Positions 24,260 through 35,665 of a stretch of DNA of 64,000 nucleotides are shown one piece after another. The DNA is taken from contig JAMZAV010000064.1 in the NCBI GenBank assembly GCA_024449915.1, positions 372,001 through 436,000 on the forward strand, in the 5' to 3' direction. The DNA comes from Sweltsa coloradensis (taxonomy: Eukaryota > Arthropoda > Insecta > Plecoptera > Chloroperlidae). Under the pieces are notes generated by a model. It worked only from the letters and a program-made list of their open reading frames with translations. It searched no databases and was not told the DNA's origin. Each line of letters starts with the position of its first letter. The stretch's first letter is position 1. The translations under genes and the position numbers were made by a program.

Positions 24260-25729
24260 TTAGCATAATTGGTAGTGTTTCAGTTTAGTCTATAGTCAAG
24301 AATATTTGCAGTTATTAAACAATACCCGACACTTAGTATTTCACTTAGGCCTTATGTGCTAATTTTTCCACTGTATAATGAAATTACACGTTAAAAAAGT
24401 AAGCATGAAGTAAAATAAAAACTGGGATTAAATTACATGGCTGGTTGCCTGATTACTTGAAATTTAAAACCCTCGTTAAAGCGTATTTAATCAACATGCC
24501 AAAAGGATTGTTTTGTTTCCATATGATACGTGAAACACAGGATTTGAAGTGGAACGTTCTTTTTACTGTCTAGATAGTTAATTGTTCTTCAGACTTGTTT
24601 CATAATGAAATTAGTTGAAAACTCCATGACCAGTTTTACTGTTTGTATTTACATTGTATGTAATTTGATATGACCTTTCGTTTCTTTATTTGTGATCATG
24701 TAAAATATTACTTTGCAATAGCTCTGCAGTTTTGTTTTACTCTATGGAGTTTGTCGTGCATCTCCCATTGTTTTTTTATTTCGTATATAAACCGTCAACG
24801 GTTTGCAAGCTCATCTCAGTGTACCTTATGTCAGAAAACAATTGAAGATGTATATACTGATAATATGAATATATTCATTATTTTTGCCCTCATGTGCGCC
24901 TCGGAATATGTTGACCTTATGACCCATTTAATACTTCGATAACTTTATTTTCTCGTTGACAAAATACATTTGATATGCTTCTTGTAAATATACAACCTTG
25001 GTTATAATCTAGGCGGCTGGTATTAAAGATATATATTTTAAAGCGCCTCCATCGGGAAATCTCTTCTTATATACTTTAATTTAAAATATATTAGTACATT
25101 TTCTGTAAACTTATGTGTATGTTAGTCGATAGCGTATTTCAACGAACCCATGTTCAAGAACTAAGATTACTCAAGCCGGAATAGAAAAATCAACAATTTA
25201 CATGAATTATATGTTTGAACAATACACTGAGCTGCCCAAATATTTATTTTCAAATTCTGGTGCTATCTTGCGAAACAAATATTTGATTCAGCTACTTATT
25301 AATCACGTTTTTTTTATAATTGATAATGATATTTAAATATTTGTTTAAATTGAAATGCATGAGAAATGACCAAACGGAAGAGATACCCCGGGCTTAAAAT
25401 ATGTTCATAAAACATACCACATACATTGATACTAAAAAGTTTATACCGAGAAAACTGCCTTACAATTATTGATACAAGATATTATGCAGATAAGAAATGC
25501 TTTTTTGAATGTCAGAATTTCACACTATTTATACTTTTTCTATCATCAATTATCTATTATTTATACTATCTCATAGTTATCTCAATCCAAGTTATAATTT
25601 TATTTATAGCTGTTGATTTATTATTATATTATGACCTGCAGTTCTATGTGCAATTTGTTTTCCTGAGCTACGCAATGATAATAAACGAACCCGGTGGATA
25701 AACCCTCATGACACCGTGGATGCGTTTTC
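24260..25729. other. No gene recognised
   Basis: AT-rich. Plus-strand frames of 90 and 91 codons (24670 and 25426) are hydrophobic and AT-driven, with no recognisable domain. Confidence 0.5.
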
Positions 25730-26056
25730 ATTGTTCAGTTCTTGGCTTAGGAATATGCATAGGGGCCTACGGTGACTTTGGAGACGTCCTATCAACGAGG
25801 CATAAATTTAAAGTTGTTCTGAATCGGCCTTATTGATTCTAATGTTGATCCACGGGTGTTCGCACAGTCCATACCACTGATCGCTATATTTCCTATTAAG
25901 AGTATCGTTCTTTGGTTGGTTATCGCTCACTCGTCGATTACGTCGGATCCTTCAGGGTTGGCTTGGTCACTTTGGTTTACTGTCCCCCACTGAAAATCAG
26001 TTATATGACTGAGTGGATAGACTCTAAATACGAATTTATTTATTTGTTTATTCATA
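25730..26056 (+). mobile_element. S2b: SINE copy lacking its tRNA-like head
   Basis: The body matches S2a and the copy at 61401: CAACGAGGCATAAATTTAAA, then CGCTCACTCGTCGATTACG, then TGACTGAGTGGATAGACTC, and a TTTA-type tail. It is 5'-truncated, with the head missing. Confidence 0.85.
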
Positions 26057-26479
26057 ATAAAACAAACAATCGTTACACAAAGTAAAAAGATGGAAATCAA
26101 TGATGATAATAGTTTAGAGTAGGCCTACGCGGCTCTCAGTAGAGTTATTGTGAAATCAGGCTCCACCATTATCTGCCTCGCGGGCTGTGTATAATGAATG
26201 TCTCGCACAGAAAATCAATTCTCTAAAATGAGTGGGGCTGGTTTTGTACACAATAAAGACATTAATTTACTAACCTGGAGTTGTAATCAATTTTTAAGTG
26301 CGCCATGTAGGACGACACTAAATCAGTCGGGAACGTAAATCTGGGCACAACGCCCGAGATAAACCAACCCTTAAAAAAACAAAAATAAAATATCCTCCCA
26401 GTGCTAAACGCATAAAGGATTACCATAGATATTTGTTACGTGAAAAAGGGTTAATAAAATCGTTTTGTGATTAATCTAG

Positions 26480-27218
26480 TTTGTCGACAAGATAAACAAT
26501 GGCTGCCAAGATGGCGTAGGTTGTTTGGACCAGTGACAAGTGTTTCACTATTTCGAAACGTGCCAACCTCTCATTGTGAGAAACACCATTTCGTGCGAAG
26601 TAGTCCATCTCGGTAGTAACCGAGCTAGGCCTTCTCACGACGAGAAGGTTTAATCATCGCAGCGTCGTCTAAAAACAACGAGGACGAGACAAAAGAATTG
26701 GAACATAAAACTCGTGGGGGAAGGGAACACATATCTTATCATTACTGACCGCTTGGACTGCGAGGCGACCACAAGAAAGACATCGCCGAGGAAATCAATG
26801 GGATATTCAGGACAGATTGCGACGTCGTCGTCGTCGTCGGTGGCGTCGTGACGCTTCCCATCTTGTCGACAAAAAACACGATCAAAGGAAGTTCTTTGCA
26901 GAAGAATGGCTTCATTTTCTCGATTCACGTGTCGATCACAAATACGGATAACAAGTAGAAGGTGTCGAACATCAAACGCGCCGAGAAAATATTCAAAATT
27001 GTGGAATATCGGGGGGAAATGGGGTTTTGTCGGGTCATAAAACTCATATTTCTTAGAGGTGTAAACCTAACCTCGGCAGCCTGTCTCCTGTCTAAGGTAA
27101 AACGTGATTGTGCTAGATGTGACGTCACTCTAAAGCAGAGTTGGGAGAGTTTGCGGCGATCAATCGTGGATGCCACCTTGCACCCGAGATTTATGTGTTT
27201 GCCTAAGCTGTATTGTAG
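26480..27218. other. GC-richer island with YY1-like sites; possible promoter or exon
   Basis: The text ATGGCTGCCAAGATGGCG near 26500-26517 contains CAAGATGGCG, the classic core of a YY1-type initiator or start-codon-overlapping site. Downstream there is a (GTC)n-rich stretch near 26825. Overlapping open frames of 83-92 codons lie on both strands at 26650-27225. None is recognised. Composition and the CAAGATGGCG site together make a promoter/5' exon possible, but no splice pattern or conserved protein confirms it. Confidence 0.3.
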
Positions 27219-27754
27219 TCCCTAGACCCAAATATGATTTCTAAAGAATGCAGTAAAGACGTCTGAAAAGTTAGTAGAATGTAAGAGGGGCTTAATAAAA
27301 GTGCGGATTATTTTTTCGAAATTTTTTTTTGACGGAACCTCAGAATCAACAATTATATTCAAATTACTGAAATCAGTTGCTCAAGTTAAAAATTGAATTT
27401 TGAGCAGCAGTTTTTTGCATATTGTTTCGTTAAACGGCACACAATTTGAAATTGTACCGGCAGGTGAAAAAAATTGTGCAACACAACAAACCATATAAAA
27501 CTAATAATCCTTATATTTAGGTTGTAGATAAAGGAGTGTAGAAACAATCTGCAAAAAAACCGCTGCTTAAAATTCAATTTTGAACTTGAACAACTGATTC
27601 CAGTAATTTGAATATAATTGATGATTCTGTGGTTATGTCCCGTCAAAAAAAATTTAAAAAAATAATCAGCTCTTTTATTAAGCCCCTCTTACATTCGACT
27701 TACTTTTCAGACGTCTTTACTGCATTATTTAGAAATCATATTTGGGTCTAGGGA
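27219..27754. mobile_element. Foldback element with arms of about 210 bp
   Basis: TCCCTAGACCCAAATATGAT at the left faces its inverse ATCATATTTGGGTCTAGGGA at the right. Pairing continues inward through AAGAGGGGCTTAATAAAAG and AATTGAATTTTGAG-like segments to about 27430/27540, leaving a centre of about 110 bases. An 86-codon minus-strand frame spans part of the hairpin and is incidental. No coding content is seen, and no clear target duplication is visible. Confidence 0.8.
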
Positions 27755-27769
27755 TTGCCCTTAACTTCT

Positions 27770-27882
27770 AAGAATATACATTTTATAATATTTATTACAA
27801 TTCAGAAGTTTAAAAATCCATCCCGGTCGGGATTCGAACCCGAATCTACCACATTCCAGGTAGGCGTCTATAATGCAACTAC
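27770..27882 (-). mobile_element. S1 SINE copy, minus strand
   Basis: The minus strand reads GACGCCTACCTGGAATGTGG, then GATTCGGGTTCGAATCCCG (B-box and T-arm like), then GGGATGGATTTTTAAACTTC and an AT tail. It is a partner of the head-to-head copy at 27903. Confidence 0.75.
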
Positions 27883-27902
27883 AATTCAGATGTTAAATCG
27901 TT

Positions 27903-28020
27903 ACCGTCTCGGTGGTCTAGTTGGCTAGGCGCCTACCTGGAATGTAGTAGACTCGGGTTCGAACCCCGATCGGGATGGATTTTTTAACTTCTGAATTGTG
28001 TTAAATATTAACAATCCCTC
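27903..28020 (+). mobile_element. S1 SINE copy, plus strand, with near-complete tRNA-like head
   Basis: The segment 27906-27978 can fold as a tRNA. The acceptor is GTCTCGG/TCGGGAT with wobble pairs. The D-arm is GGTCTAGTTGGCTAGGC, the anticodon loop CTGGAAT, and the T-arm TCGGG TTCGAAC CCCGA. The anticodon stem has a mismatch. The downstream segment TTTTTTAACTTCTGAATTG is shared with other dispersed copies, so this is a SINE head and not a tRNA gene. Confidence 0.75.
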
Positions 28021-30613
28021 CTACAGGAGTGTTTCCCGACCAACCAAATCGAGAAATACCTTATAATGATTATATTAATTTTAAAAAATAATTCATATGC
28101 CCGGTCATAAGAAAACTAAACTTGTATTGTGTATTCTCATAGAAAGTTTTATTCTTTTAGCCTTTTAAGTTTAATACTTTTTCATCTGTACTCTTTAGAA
28201 GCATTTCTCTTATATATAAATTCATAAGTTATCTCTAGAATAAATTGTAAACGAGTTTAATGTTCTTCTAACAAATGTTGTATTCACGTTTAAAGCACAC
28301 AAGGGAACTGTTCGGAATGGAATGTTAGCCTAGAGAATATCTATTTTCCATAGTCAGGCTGGAAGTTGTAGTGGCACTGCTACGACAGGCGAAGTGAAGC
28401 ACTTGTATTGTTGTTTCCCTGGGAGACCTAGCTGCACCGTGATCTCTTACACCATCTGGCTTGTGCAAGAAGTAATGAGGTCACAACAATGTAGGGACCA
28501 TGGATACGTAAAACTAAAAAAAAAACACTCGTATCTCAACGACTTTTGCATTTTCATTTTATTTTAATATTATTGTGATGGATATGAAATTGTTATGGTT
28601 GTCACGATTTTTCGTGAAGTTGGTAATATAATTTTTGTGTGGAATGATTGGATCGGTACATTTTTTATTTTAGTTAAATTTCTAGTTTGACGTTGATCCC
28701 AAACTGTGTGGTCTATTCTAAAAACCTAGGCTATCGCTATACAAATATATCTTAACCCAGCAAAAACGGCAACAAGCCTCAGCTCGGTTGGCAGAGTAAC
28801 GATTGTTGGGATTTTAATATTTTGAATAATCGCAGTTAGATATTGCTCCGAAAATAACATATCACAAGTTCTATTGAAAATTGAGACAAAAAATGATAGA
28901 TTTTAGAGCTCAATGGTCAAGTAAATCAACTACTGGTAAAGTTTTAAACGTTGAATAATCCACTTTTTTAAACAAAATCTTTTCATTGCATAGGTGATTT
29001 ACAAACTCTCTTATAAGGCGCGTTTACATTATTTAAATCAATCGTTTCATGTTTTACTTGTGTGCTATTCTAAAAGTGGTTAGAAAGAAGCACTCCCAAA
29101 TGTCTCTTTGCTTTACAGATAGCAAATAGTAACAAATCGTGCATGTCAAGACCGCATGCTCAGTCGCTGCATAAAACACGTGTTTTTTTCTTATTCTAGT
29201 ACAAAGTGAAACACAATAGGATCGAGTAACTTCCTAGTTATCGCATTGTGGTAGATAAAAGCACAACACATGTCTCATGTTGTTGTACATGGAGTAACGC
29301 GCCTGGACAACGAGTTATAATCTGCTGCAATAAACAGAAGTAAAAAGTGATTTGAATATAAACGCTGAGAATTCTATAGAACTTGCGATTTGGTAGCATA
29401 TTAGATGCTTTATACAATATGTACTACTAGAATTGTGATTTGAAAACAATATACAATTTTAATGGGTTGTTTATACCATGTTTCTAGGTCGATATAATAT
29501 ATCAACAAAAAGCAACTTTTTCCCCATATTACGTTAATTGTGCAAAATAGTGAAGAATTATGTGTTTTATGCAAAATGTTGACAACTTTAAAAAAATTAT
29601 AATATATATATGAGTTTTGAGTGTATATTTCAACTAACTTACCAAGGCTGATTTCTTGAATTGGTTAGTAAGTTAAAAGACATATTAACATAATAGTTTC
29701 AGGTCAAACTGGCACTAATATAAAGCATGATATGATAGTTATGCATGTTTTAGTAATCCAAAATGCAGAGTGTTTATTGTTTCCGCGTCTACCTAATGAA
29801 CAAGATATTTGTCACTTATGACAGGGTCTATCCCACTTCCGGGTTGCGAACGGCTAATGACTATTGAACGTGTACTCGCTCGCGTTAAACGGGGCGTGAG
29901 AACATAAACTATGTGTTATTGAGGTTCATGTGCAGCAGTAGTTTCCCAATGCAAGCCACGGGCACGCCTTCTTATCAGAAGCGTGTGCGATGCTCATTGC
30001 CGCAGTAGGCGACACACTTGCGCACTTTATCTAGCTCACAATTAATTTCTAAATACATAACCGTAAACACACATATTATAGTGTATACTTAGTTTAAGCA
30101 TATCTTCTTTCTTTTATCGCCATTGTTGAAATTCATGGGCAGAACACTGGTTATATATTACTATACTGAACGCATATTTTCAGCCAGATGGAAAGTGCAA
30201 GCGCGTGGCACGACAAAAGCGTTTCAAACTTTAGTACTAAACAAAAAAGTTTTTAAATCCAGTACAAGTTGTGAAGTTTTCTAAAGTTCTTTTTTCCACA
30301 CAAGATAACATCGTAAGGATGTTGGGGCCTCAGCCGAATGCCATGATTAGACTTAACCGGCACGCAGTTGGTAAGAAACTTGGGTGCTTGTTAGATGTAT
30401 GATGAAAAGTTTTATGTTTTATGCTAATAAGGACCGATACGTTTTGTTGAGTACACATCAAACATGTCAAGAGGTCATAGTTTTCGTGTCGTAGATTGTC
30501 AACTTTTCCTTCTTCAAGTGGCTGACAGCACGGATGTTCAGTCTCCTCTTATGAGAGGAACTAACTCGGTTTAAACACAATGCATAAGCAAAACTTAATG
30601 TAGGGCCTACTCT
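28021..30613. other. No gene recognised
   Basis: AT-rich DNA without long frames. CAGCTCGGTTGGCAGAGTAA near 28787 resembles a Pol III A-box of a tRNA-like head, but no B-box follows. Confidence 0.5.
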
Positions 30614-30704
30614 GTGTGCGTGGGTTCATGTGTGCGTGGGTTCGTGTGTGTGTGGGTTCATTTGTGCGTGGGTTCATGTGTGCGTGGGTTCATGTGTGCG
30701 CGTG
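30614..30704 (+). repeat. 16-bp minisatellite, about 5.6 units
   Basis: The unit GTGTGCGTGGGTTCAT is repeated with one or two substitutions per unit. Confidence 0.9.
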
Positions 30705-30759
30705 ATATCCGCAATACAATCACTTCCAACGACCTTCCAATCGGCGACATAAAACGATT

Positions 30760-30955
30760 TTTAATTAATTGCATTTAATATCCATTTTAAGTTTGTTACC
30801 AAAATTATTGTGTTTTAATGCATTGTTGTTTTAATATGAGTATTTCAAATATTTAATTGTTTGTTCATTGCTGTATCTGCATCTATATAAGTAGATTTAT
30901 TTAGTTGTCCTCCTTTGTAAATCAGTTTTTTTTAACTGAATAGGATAACGCCACT
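30760..30955 (+). mobile_element. LINE 3'-end fragment
   Basis: TTTAGTTGTCCTCCTTTGTA followed by AATCAG, poly-T and AACTGAATAGGATAACG matches the 3' ends near 35220-35330 (plus strand) and 59546-59780 (minus strand). The latter two carry TAAA-type tails; this copy lacks one. Confidence 0.65.
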
Positions 30956-31774
30956 GGGTGTGAGATTAGAGTACTACGCCAATGTATGTGATGACACATT
31001 GCGCATTTATGCTTTCAAAACCAACACAGTACATTTTAAATGGGCACAAATGTTTCGATCCATGAATTTCTTAGATAAAAACTCCAGATTTTTTTTATTT
31101 CTCTAGAACTTGTGGTGTATTGAGCAACGTGCCAGCCAGCGAGGATACCACACCACGAAACGTTCCTATGGTATCTAATCTGTGTACGAGACGAGACCAA
31201 AGAGTGAAACATAAAACCGTATGCACGCAACTGAAGAAGCTTAAATGCTACGTGTTCCCTCGGAGGCCTGACAGATTACACCCCCTCCTAATGTGTCACG
31301 CTTGAAATGAGCTACCCACCACACAATATCTCATTTCCAGTTTCTAGTTATCTCGCCAGATCCGGAGTGGTTGCCACTAGTGTTGGGAAATAAAGAAGGG
31401 AAATCCAGAGAAACAAATCTTCTGGAAGTAGCTTGCGTTGGAATGGGAGGTTTTAAAAGGAGATAGTTAAATCGATACTTTGGATACAGAGAAAAAGTTT
31501 GGCTATCACGTGAAGTTCTTCTGAAGCTGTAAAGTTGCAGATAACCACTTTCCTCCCCCTCTCCCGCCCCCGCCCCCCGAATCCCCCGTCCCCACTACCA
31601 CCCCCCAATCACTTTCTTGACCTCGAAGCGTTTCTGAACTAATAGCTTTATGGGCTCAAACTTTGCATCGGGAACTAAAATGCATGTGTGTGTTGGGGGT
31701 GGCTGGGATGGTTTCAAGTCTTGTTGTCAGAATCACTATTTTCAAAAGTGATTATGATTTTTCTCTTTTTTTGT
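30956..31774. other. No gene recognised; C-rich tract at 31551-31607
   Basis: Frames near 31036-31305 on both strands are short and unrecognised. At 31551-31607 many C-runs of four or more follow one another, which would be G-quadruplex-prone on the minus strand. Confidence 0.45.
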
Positions 31775-31860
31775 ACGGATAACATTTATTATAAGAAGTG
31801 AAAAAACATCTGTCTCAGCCGGGTATCGCACCCGGGTCTCCCGATACGAATACACCCTAG
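31775..31860 (-). mobile_element. S1-related SINE fragment
   Basis: The minus strand reads GGGAGACCCGGGTGCGATAC, then CCGGCTGAGACAGATG and TTTTTTCACTTCTTATAATA. This parallels the T-arm and post-head segment of S1. The 5' half of the head is missing. Confidence 0.55.
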
Positions 31861-32727
31861 AGTTATTCTAAACTCTCAACAAATAACAACCACTATTAAT
31901 TTGTTGAAGTTGCTAATTTGCATATATTCCACATAGAGTAGACTTCATGCATGTATCAGTGAACGCAAAAGTATGACATCTGAAGTGTTATAACATATGC
32001 ATTTATGAAGGGTGGCAGGTATTAAAGGTATACGTTAAATTGTGAGCATAACGACTGTTTTGTGTTTTTACAGATACTGCAGAGGAGTACGCGACAGCAT
32101 TGGTTGGCGTCAAGAAGACTCCTGAGAATGCCGGCAGAAACTCGGTCGAAACTTCGGAGTAGATAGCGTGAGTCTTTTCGTTGTTGAAATCGAGTGGTGG
32201 GAAATATGTCCACCATAAAACCATTCAATACTTTATTAACGCAAGTGTGCTGTAATACGGGTTTTATGTATCGTTGAAAGTACACAAAACACGTATAATA
32301 ACTCAGCAAGTTTGGAAATTAATTAATTTTTCGTTCGCAACGTGCCCACGGACAAACTGGCCCAACTCTCTCCAAATGTCTCAACCTGGTGTAGTAACTT
32401 TTTGACTGCGAAACACCTTAAAATAACCCTTCGTTCGTAATTGCCAGTTTACAATATTATTTTTTATTTTTTTATTTCGAAAAAAAAAACATTTTACAGT
32501 TTTACAATTTTGTATGATGGTATGGTTGAATCATTATATTATGTACATAAATACATTTTTATGTAACAATTTTTCCACATAACTTTTAAAAATTATTAAC
32601 TCATTTCCTACCACAATGCTCTCAGGCCATCCATACCACTCAGATATTGTTCTGTTTATTTACGAAACTTTTTCCTTGTCTGTCTTAACAATTTATAAAT
32701 CCAATTTCCAATTATGGTCCCCCTTCA
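31861..32727. other. No gene recognised
   Basis: AT-rich. Minus-strand frames of 73 and 95 codons at 32003-32309 overlap one another and have no recognisable domain. Confidence 0.5.
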
Positions 32728-32842
32728 CTTATGAATGAATGAATGAATGAATGAATGAATGAATGAATGAATGAATGAATGAATGAATGAATGAAAAAAA
32801 CATGTATTTCTCCCAGCAAAAAAACATGTATTTCTCCCAGCC
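32728..32842 (+). repeat. (AATG)n microsatellite followed by a 24-bp tandem duplication
   Basis: About 17 copies of AATG run to 32794. ACATGTATTTCTCCCAGC then occurs twice, preceded by A-runs. The microsatellite gives a spurious IHSF peptide repeat on the minus strand. Confidence 0.95.
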
Positions 32843-33593
32843 CTGACCGACAACTCTTTAAAGTTAAGATTCTTGCAAAACCTGCTACTTCTGTCGGACA
32901 GACAGTTGATTGTCTCAACTCCAGGTCTGGCTGATTCATATGGACGAGTGTCACTATCTTCTAATGGCTCCGAGCGACCACTAACTTCTACAATAACATC
33001 GCAATAAAGTCAAGGAGAGCACAGTGGATGTTACTTCTTATCTGAGATTATAGTCTCGGTAGTAAGGGGGTCAATTGGATTAGCGAGCTACGCCATGTTG
33101 GCGAGTGAGTCGTCTTCGACCAAAGAAGCTAATTTCGTTAAACCTCTTCTTAATCGCTGGTCAGACTAATCTACTCGAGTTAAATAAACTTCGTCCCGAG
33201 GTTCAAGATCTGATAAGAGATTTCTCTTCAGGGTACTAGTTTTAAAATGTTGACAAAATCGATTTCGGAGCTTTCCTTTTCGTAATTGGCTTTCTCGAAG
33301 CTGGGGTTGGAGGGGAAGGAGGGGAGGGGATATGACGTCTTTACGGGCGCGACGTAGAATTATATTTCCGTTATAGCCGGCTTGCGATTGAATTACGTGT
33401 ATACCAGCTGGTATCAAGCTTTGTGAAGCCAAACTTTTGTTTTTAAATCAATAGTATGATTTGTCAATGAATAACAGAAGTGCACCGACTCTAAGAACGT
33501 CGATTATTATAGCACAGATAGTACTTTTTCTAGGTCAATACATAAACTAACGGCATATTTGAAACATATTTTTTGTGTTTGCATTCATTCATA
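32843..33593. other. No gene recognised
   Basis: The segment 33040-33430 is moderately GC-rich, with an 88-codon minus-strand frame of unknown character. A purine-rich GGGGAAGGAGGGGAGGGG stretch lies near 33311. Confidence 0.45.
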
Positions 33594-34231
33594 CTAGGAA
33601 AACGCTTAAGTCCCGCCGCGTTGTTGGATGAGCATAATTGGTGAATTGAGCTGCCATGTGTTTTCCGGATTTTCTGTTGTTCTGTGAAAAAATCAGAACT
33701 TTGTTGAAATTTTTTTAAATTAAATCAAATTAAAAACAAAATTAACTTTTTTTTTTTTTAATTAATCGTAATTTTAAAAAAGGAAAAAATCGTAATATTG
33801 AAATTTTCATAAGAAATAATTATTCGATTGCGCACAAATTTTACACGAATGTATTAATTCTTAAAATTAAGGTTCTGTGAAAAAATCATTATAATCGGAT
33901 AAAGCATGTAGGGGTTATAAGTCGAAGAAATTTTTTAATAATCGAAAAAAATCGTAAAATTGCGATTTTCATGAGAAATAATTTTCCGATGGCGCTCAAA
34001 ACGTGGCAGTTCTCAGTTCAGAGATTTCGAAGGCCTCCATAAAATTTCATTGCAATCGGAGTATCGGTTTAGCCGGAATCGTGTTAACAGACAGACAAAA
34101 ATACAGAAAGAAGAAGAAAGAAAGAAAAAAAAAAAAACAAAAAAAAAAAAAAAAAAAACATTCCGGATTTTTTTCTCCAGTGTAGTGAAATGGAATCTTC
34201 GCTTCGCTCGCTACGCTCGCTACGCTCATCC
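33594..34231 (-). mobile_element. H1b: Helitron-like element, opposite-strand copy of H1a
   Basis: On the plus strand it starts CTAGGAAAACGCTTAAGTCC (its 3' end) and stops TCGCTACGCTCATCC (its 5' end). In its own orientation the 5' end TTGGATGAGCGTA is repeated in inverted form just inside the 3' hairpin. It carries two internal units of about 160 bp, where H1a has three. A purine-rich tract (about 34105-34160) corresponds to the poly-T tract of H1a. Confidence 0.75.
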
Positions 34232-35005
34232 AATTAATAATGGTAATGCCACTAACTTAATTATCTACAATACTTTTATATATTCGAGGGAATCATTGAA
34301 AATGGCGTATCTCTTAAAAATACATTGCGAATAGATTAGTATTGCCTTTTATGTAAACATACATACATACATATATACATACATACATAGTCGATGCAGC
34401 TTGCGAGCGATAGTCAATTCGTTGTTTTTTTGTGGGAAAATAATTTAATTTCGGTAATAACGAAACTGCAGCAACGAAAACAAATTAATACATATATATA
34501 TATAGTCGGGGCAAACTTTTTCGACAACTGCTATGAATCAATAACTAGCGGGCTTATGCTTAAAAACTTTATATTCATATATAAAATATAAATATAAAAC
34601 AGTAGCGTGTTTTTGAAGTTAAAATAAAAAATATAAACGTAATATAAAATGTGCATGTTAAGAAATTAATATTACATCACAACTTTAAGGTTAGCTTTGT
34701 ACAACGCGTTTTACGCAAGTAAAACACTAAAGAAATATATAATAAATTCGTATTTGTAGTCGATTCACTCAATCAATTTGATTTGCTGTGGGGGACTGTT
34801 ATTTTAAAGCGTCTTTCGGCGTCGACGCAATCCAAAAAAATTAAATGTTTAACTGTTGTAGTATACTTCCGCAATACTTCTTCAAAATATGTATTTGTAA
34901 CATGATTCGCTTTATTTTACTTTCGAAGATGTAAGTTTTAAAGTGAACTCATTTTAAGATTTGTTTTTCTTACATCTGGTGTCAACCAAGGAGTTTATTT
35001 GCCAT
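34232..35005. other. No gene recognised; (CATA)n microsatellite near 34362
   Basis: (CATA)n lies at about 34362-34389 and (TA)n near 34492. No coding content. Confidence 0.55.
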
Positions 35006-35665
35006 ATTTGATTCAGTGGCGGATACAGGGGGGGGGGCGGTGGGGCGATCGCCCCCCCCCCCATGATTCTTTAAAAATTAAAAAAAATGATTTTATTATT
35101 TTATTGTGCACGCACCAAATGCACTCTAAAAACCTGATTTTCAAAATTTTCGCCTGCGGCGCTATTTATTTAAAACTCCCAATAAAAATCAACTTTCCTT
35201 GATGTTGTCAGAAATAATCAGTTTGCCTCTGAAATGTGTCTGCATCAGTGTACTTCGATTTATTAAGTTGTCCTCCTATGTGAATCGTTTTTTAACTAAA
35301 TAGGATAGACGTTTAATAAATAAATAAAATGATGAATTGAAAATAAGATCAAACGTTTATAATAATGTTGCAATCCAGGCCAATGCTGTAAATTGTAAGC
35401 TCGACATGACGACAAAACAAATTGGTGCACACAAACTACATTGTTTCCGTATTGCATTCCGCCCACCACTTTTTTCTAAAACGCACCAAATGCACTCTAA
35501 AAACCTGATTTTCAAAATTTTCGCCTGCGGCGCAATTAATAGGGGTGCTCCGCCCCCCATACCCCCCGTGCGTCCGCGCATAGTCCCTTTCCCACGACTG
35601 TACATGCAAACGCAAATCGCCCCCCCCCCCCATGATTATGTCCTAGATCCGCCACTGATTTGATT
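35006..35665. mobile_element. hAT-like MITE with perfect 8-bp target duplication
   Basis: The terminal inverted repeats start CAGTGGCGGAT at 35014 and end ATCCGCCACTG at 35657. The 8-bp ATTTGATT lies directly outside both ends (35006-35013 and 35658-35665). An 8-bp duplication with CAGTGGCG-type termini is typical of hAT transposons. G/C homopolymers lie just inside each end. Inside, a segment starting CGCACCAAATGCACTCTAAA of about 52 bp occurs twice (35110 and 35483). A LINE 3' end lies between the two. No transposase frame; short frames over the C-rich ends are incidental. Confidence 0.85.
35215..35330 (+). mobile_element. LINE 3' end nested in the hAT-like MITE
   Basis: TTAAGTTGTCCTCCTATGTG, then TTTTTTAACTAAATAGGATAG and a tail AATAAATAAATAAA, match the family also seen at 30760 and 59546. 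Confidence 0.65.

Noticed and set aside
27906..27978. A true tRNA gene
   Set aside because: The fold has several wobble pairs and a mismatched anticodon stem, and the downstream sequence recurs with other copies, which identifies a SINE head.
28776..28815. tRNA-like A-box (CAGCTCGGTTGGCAGAG)
   Set aside because: No B-box or T-arm follows at the right distance.
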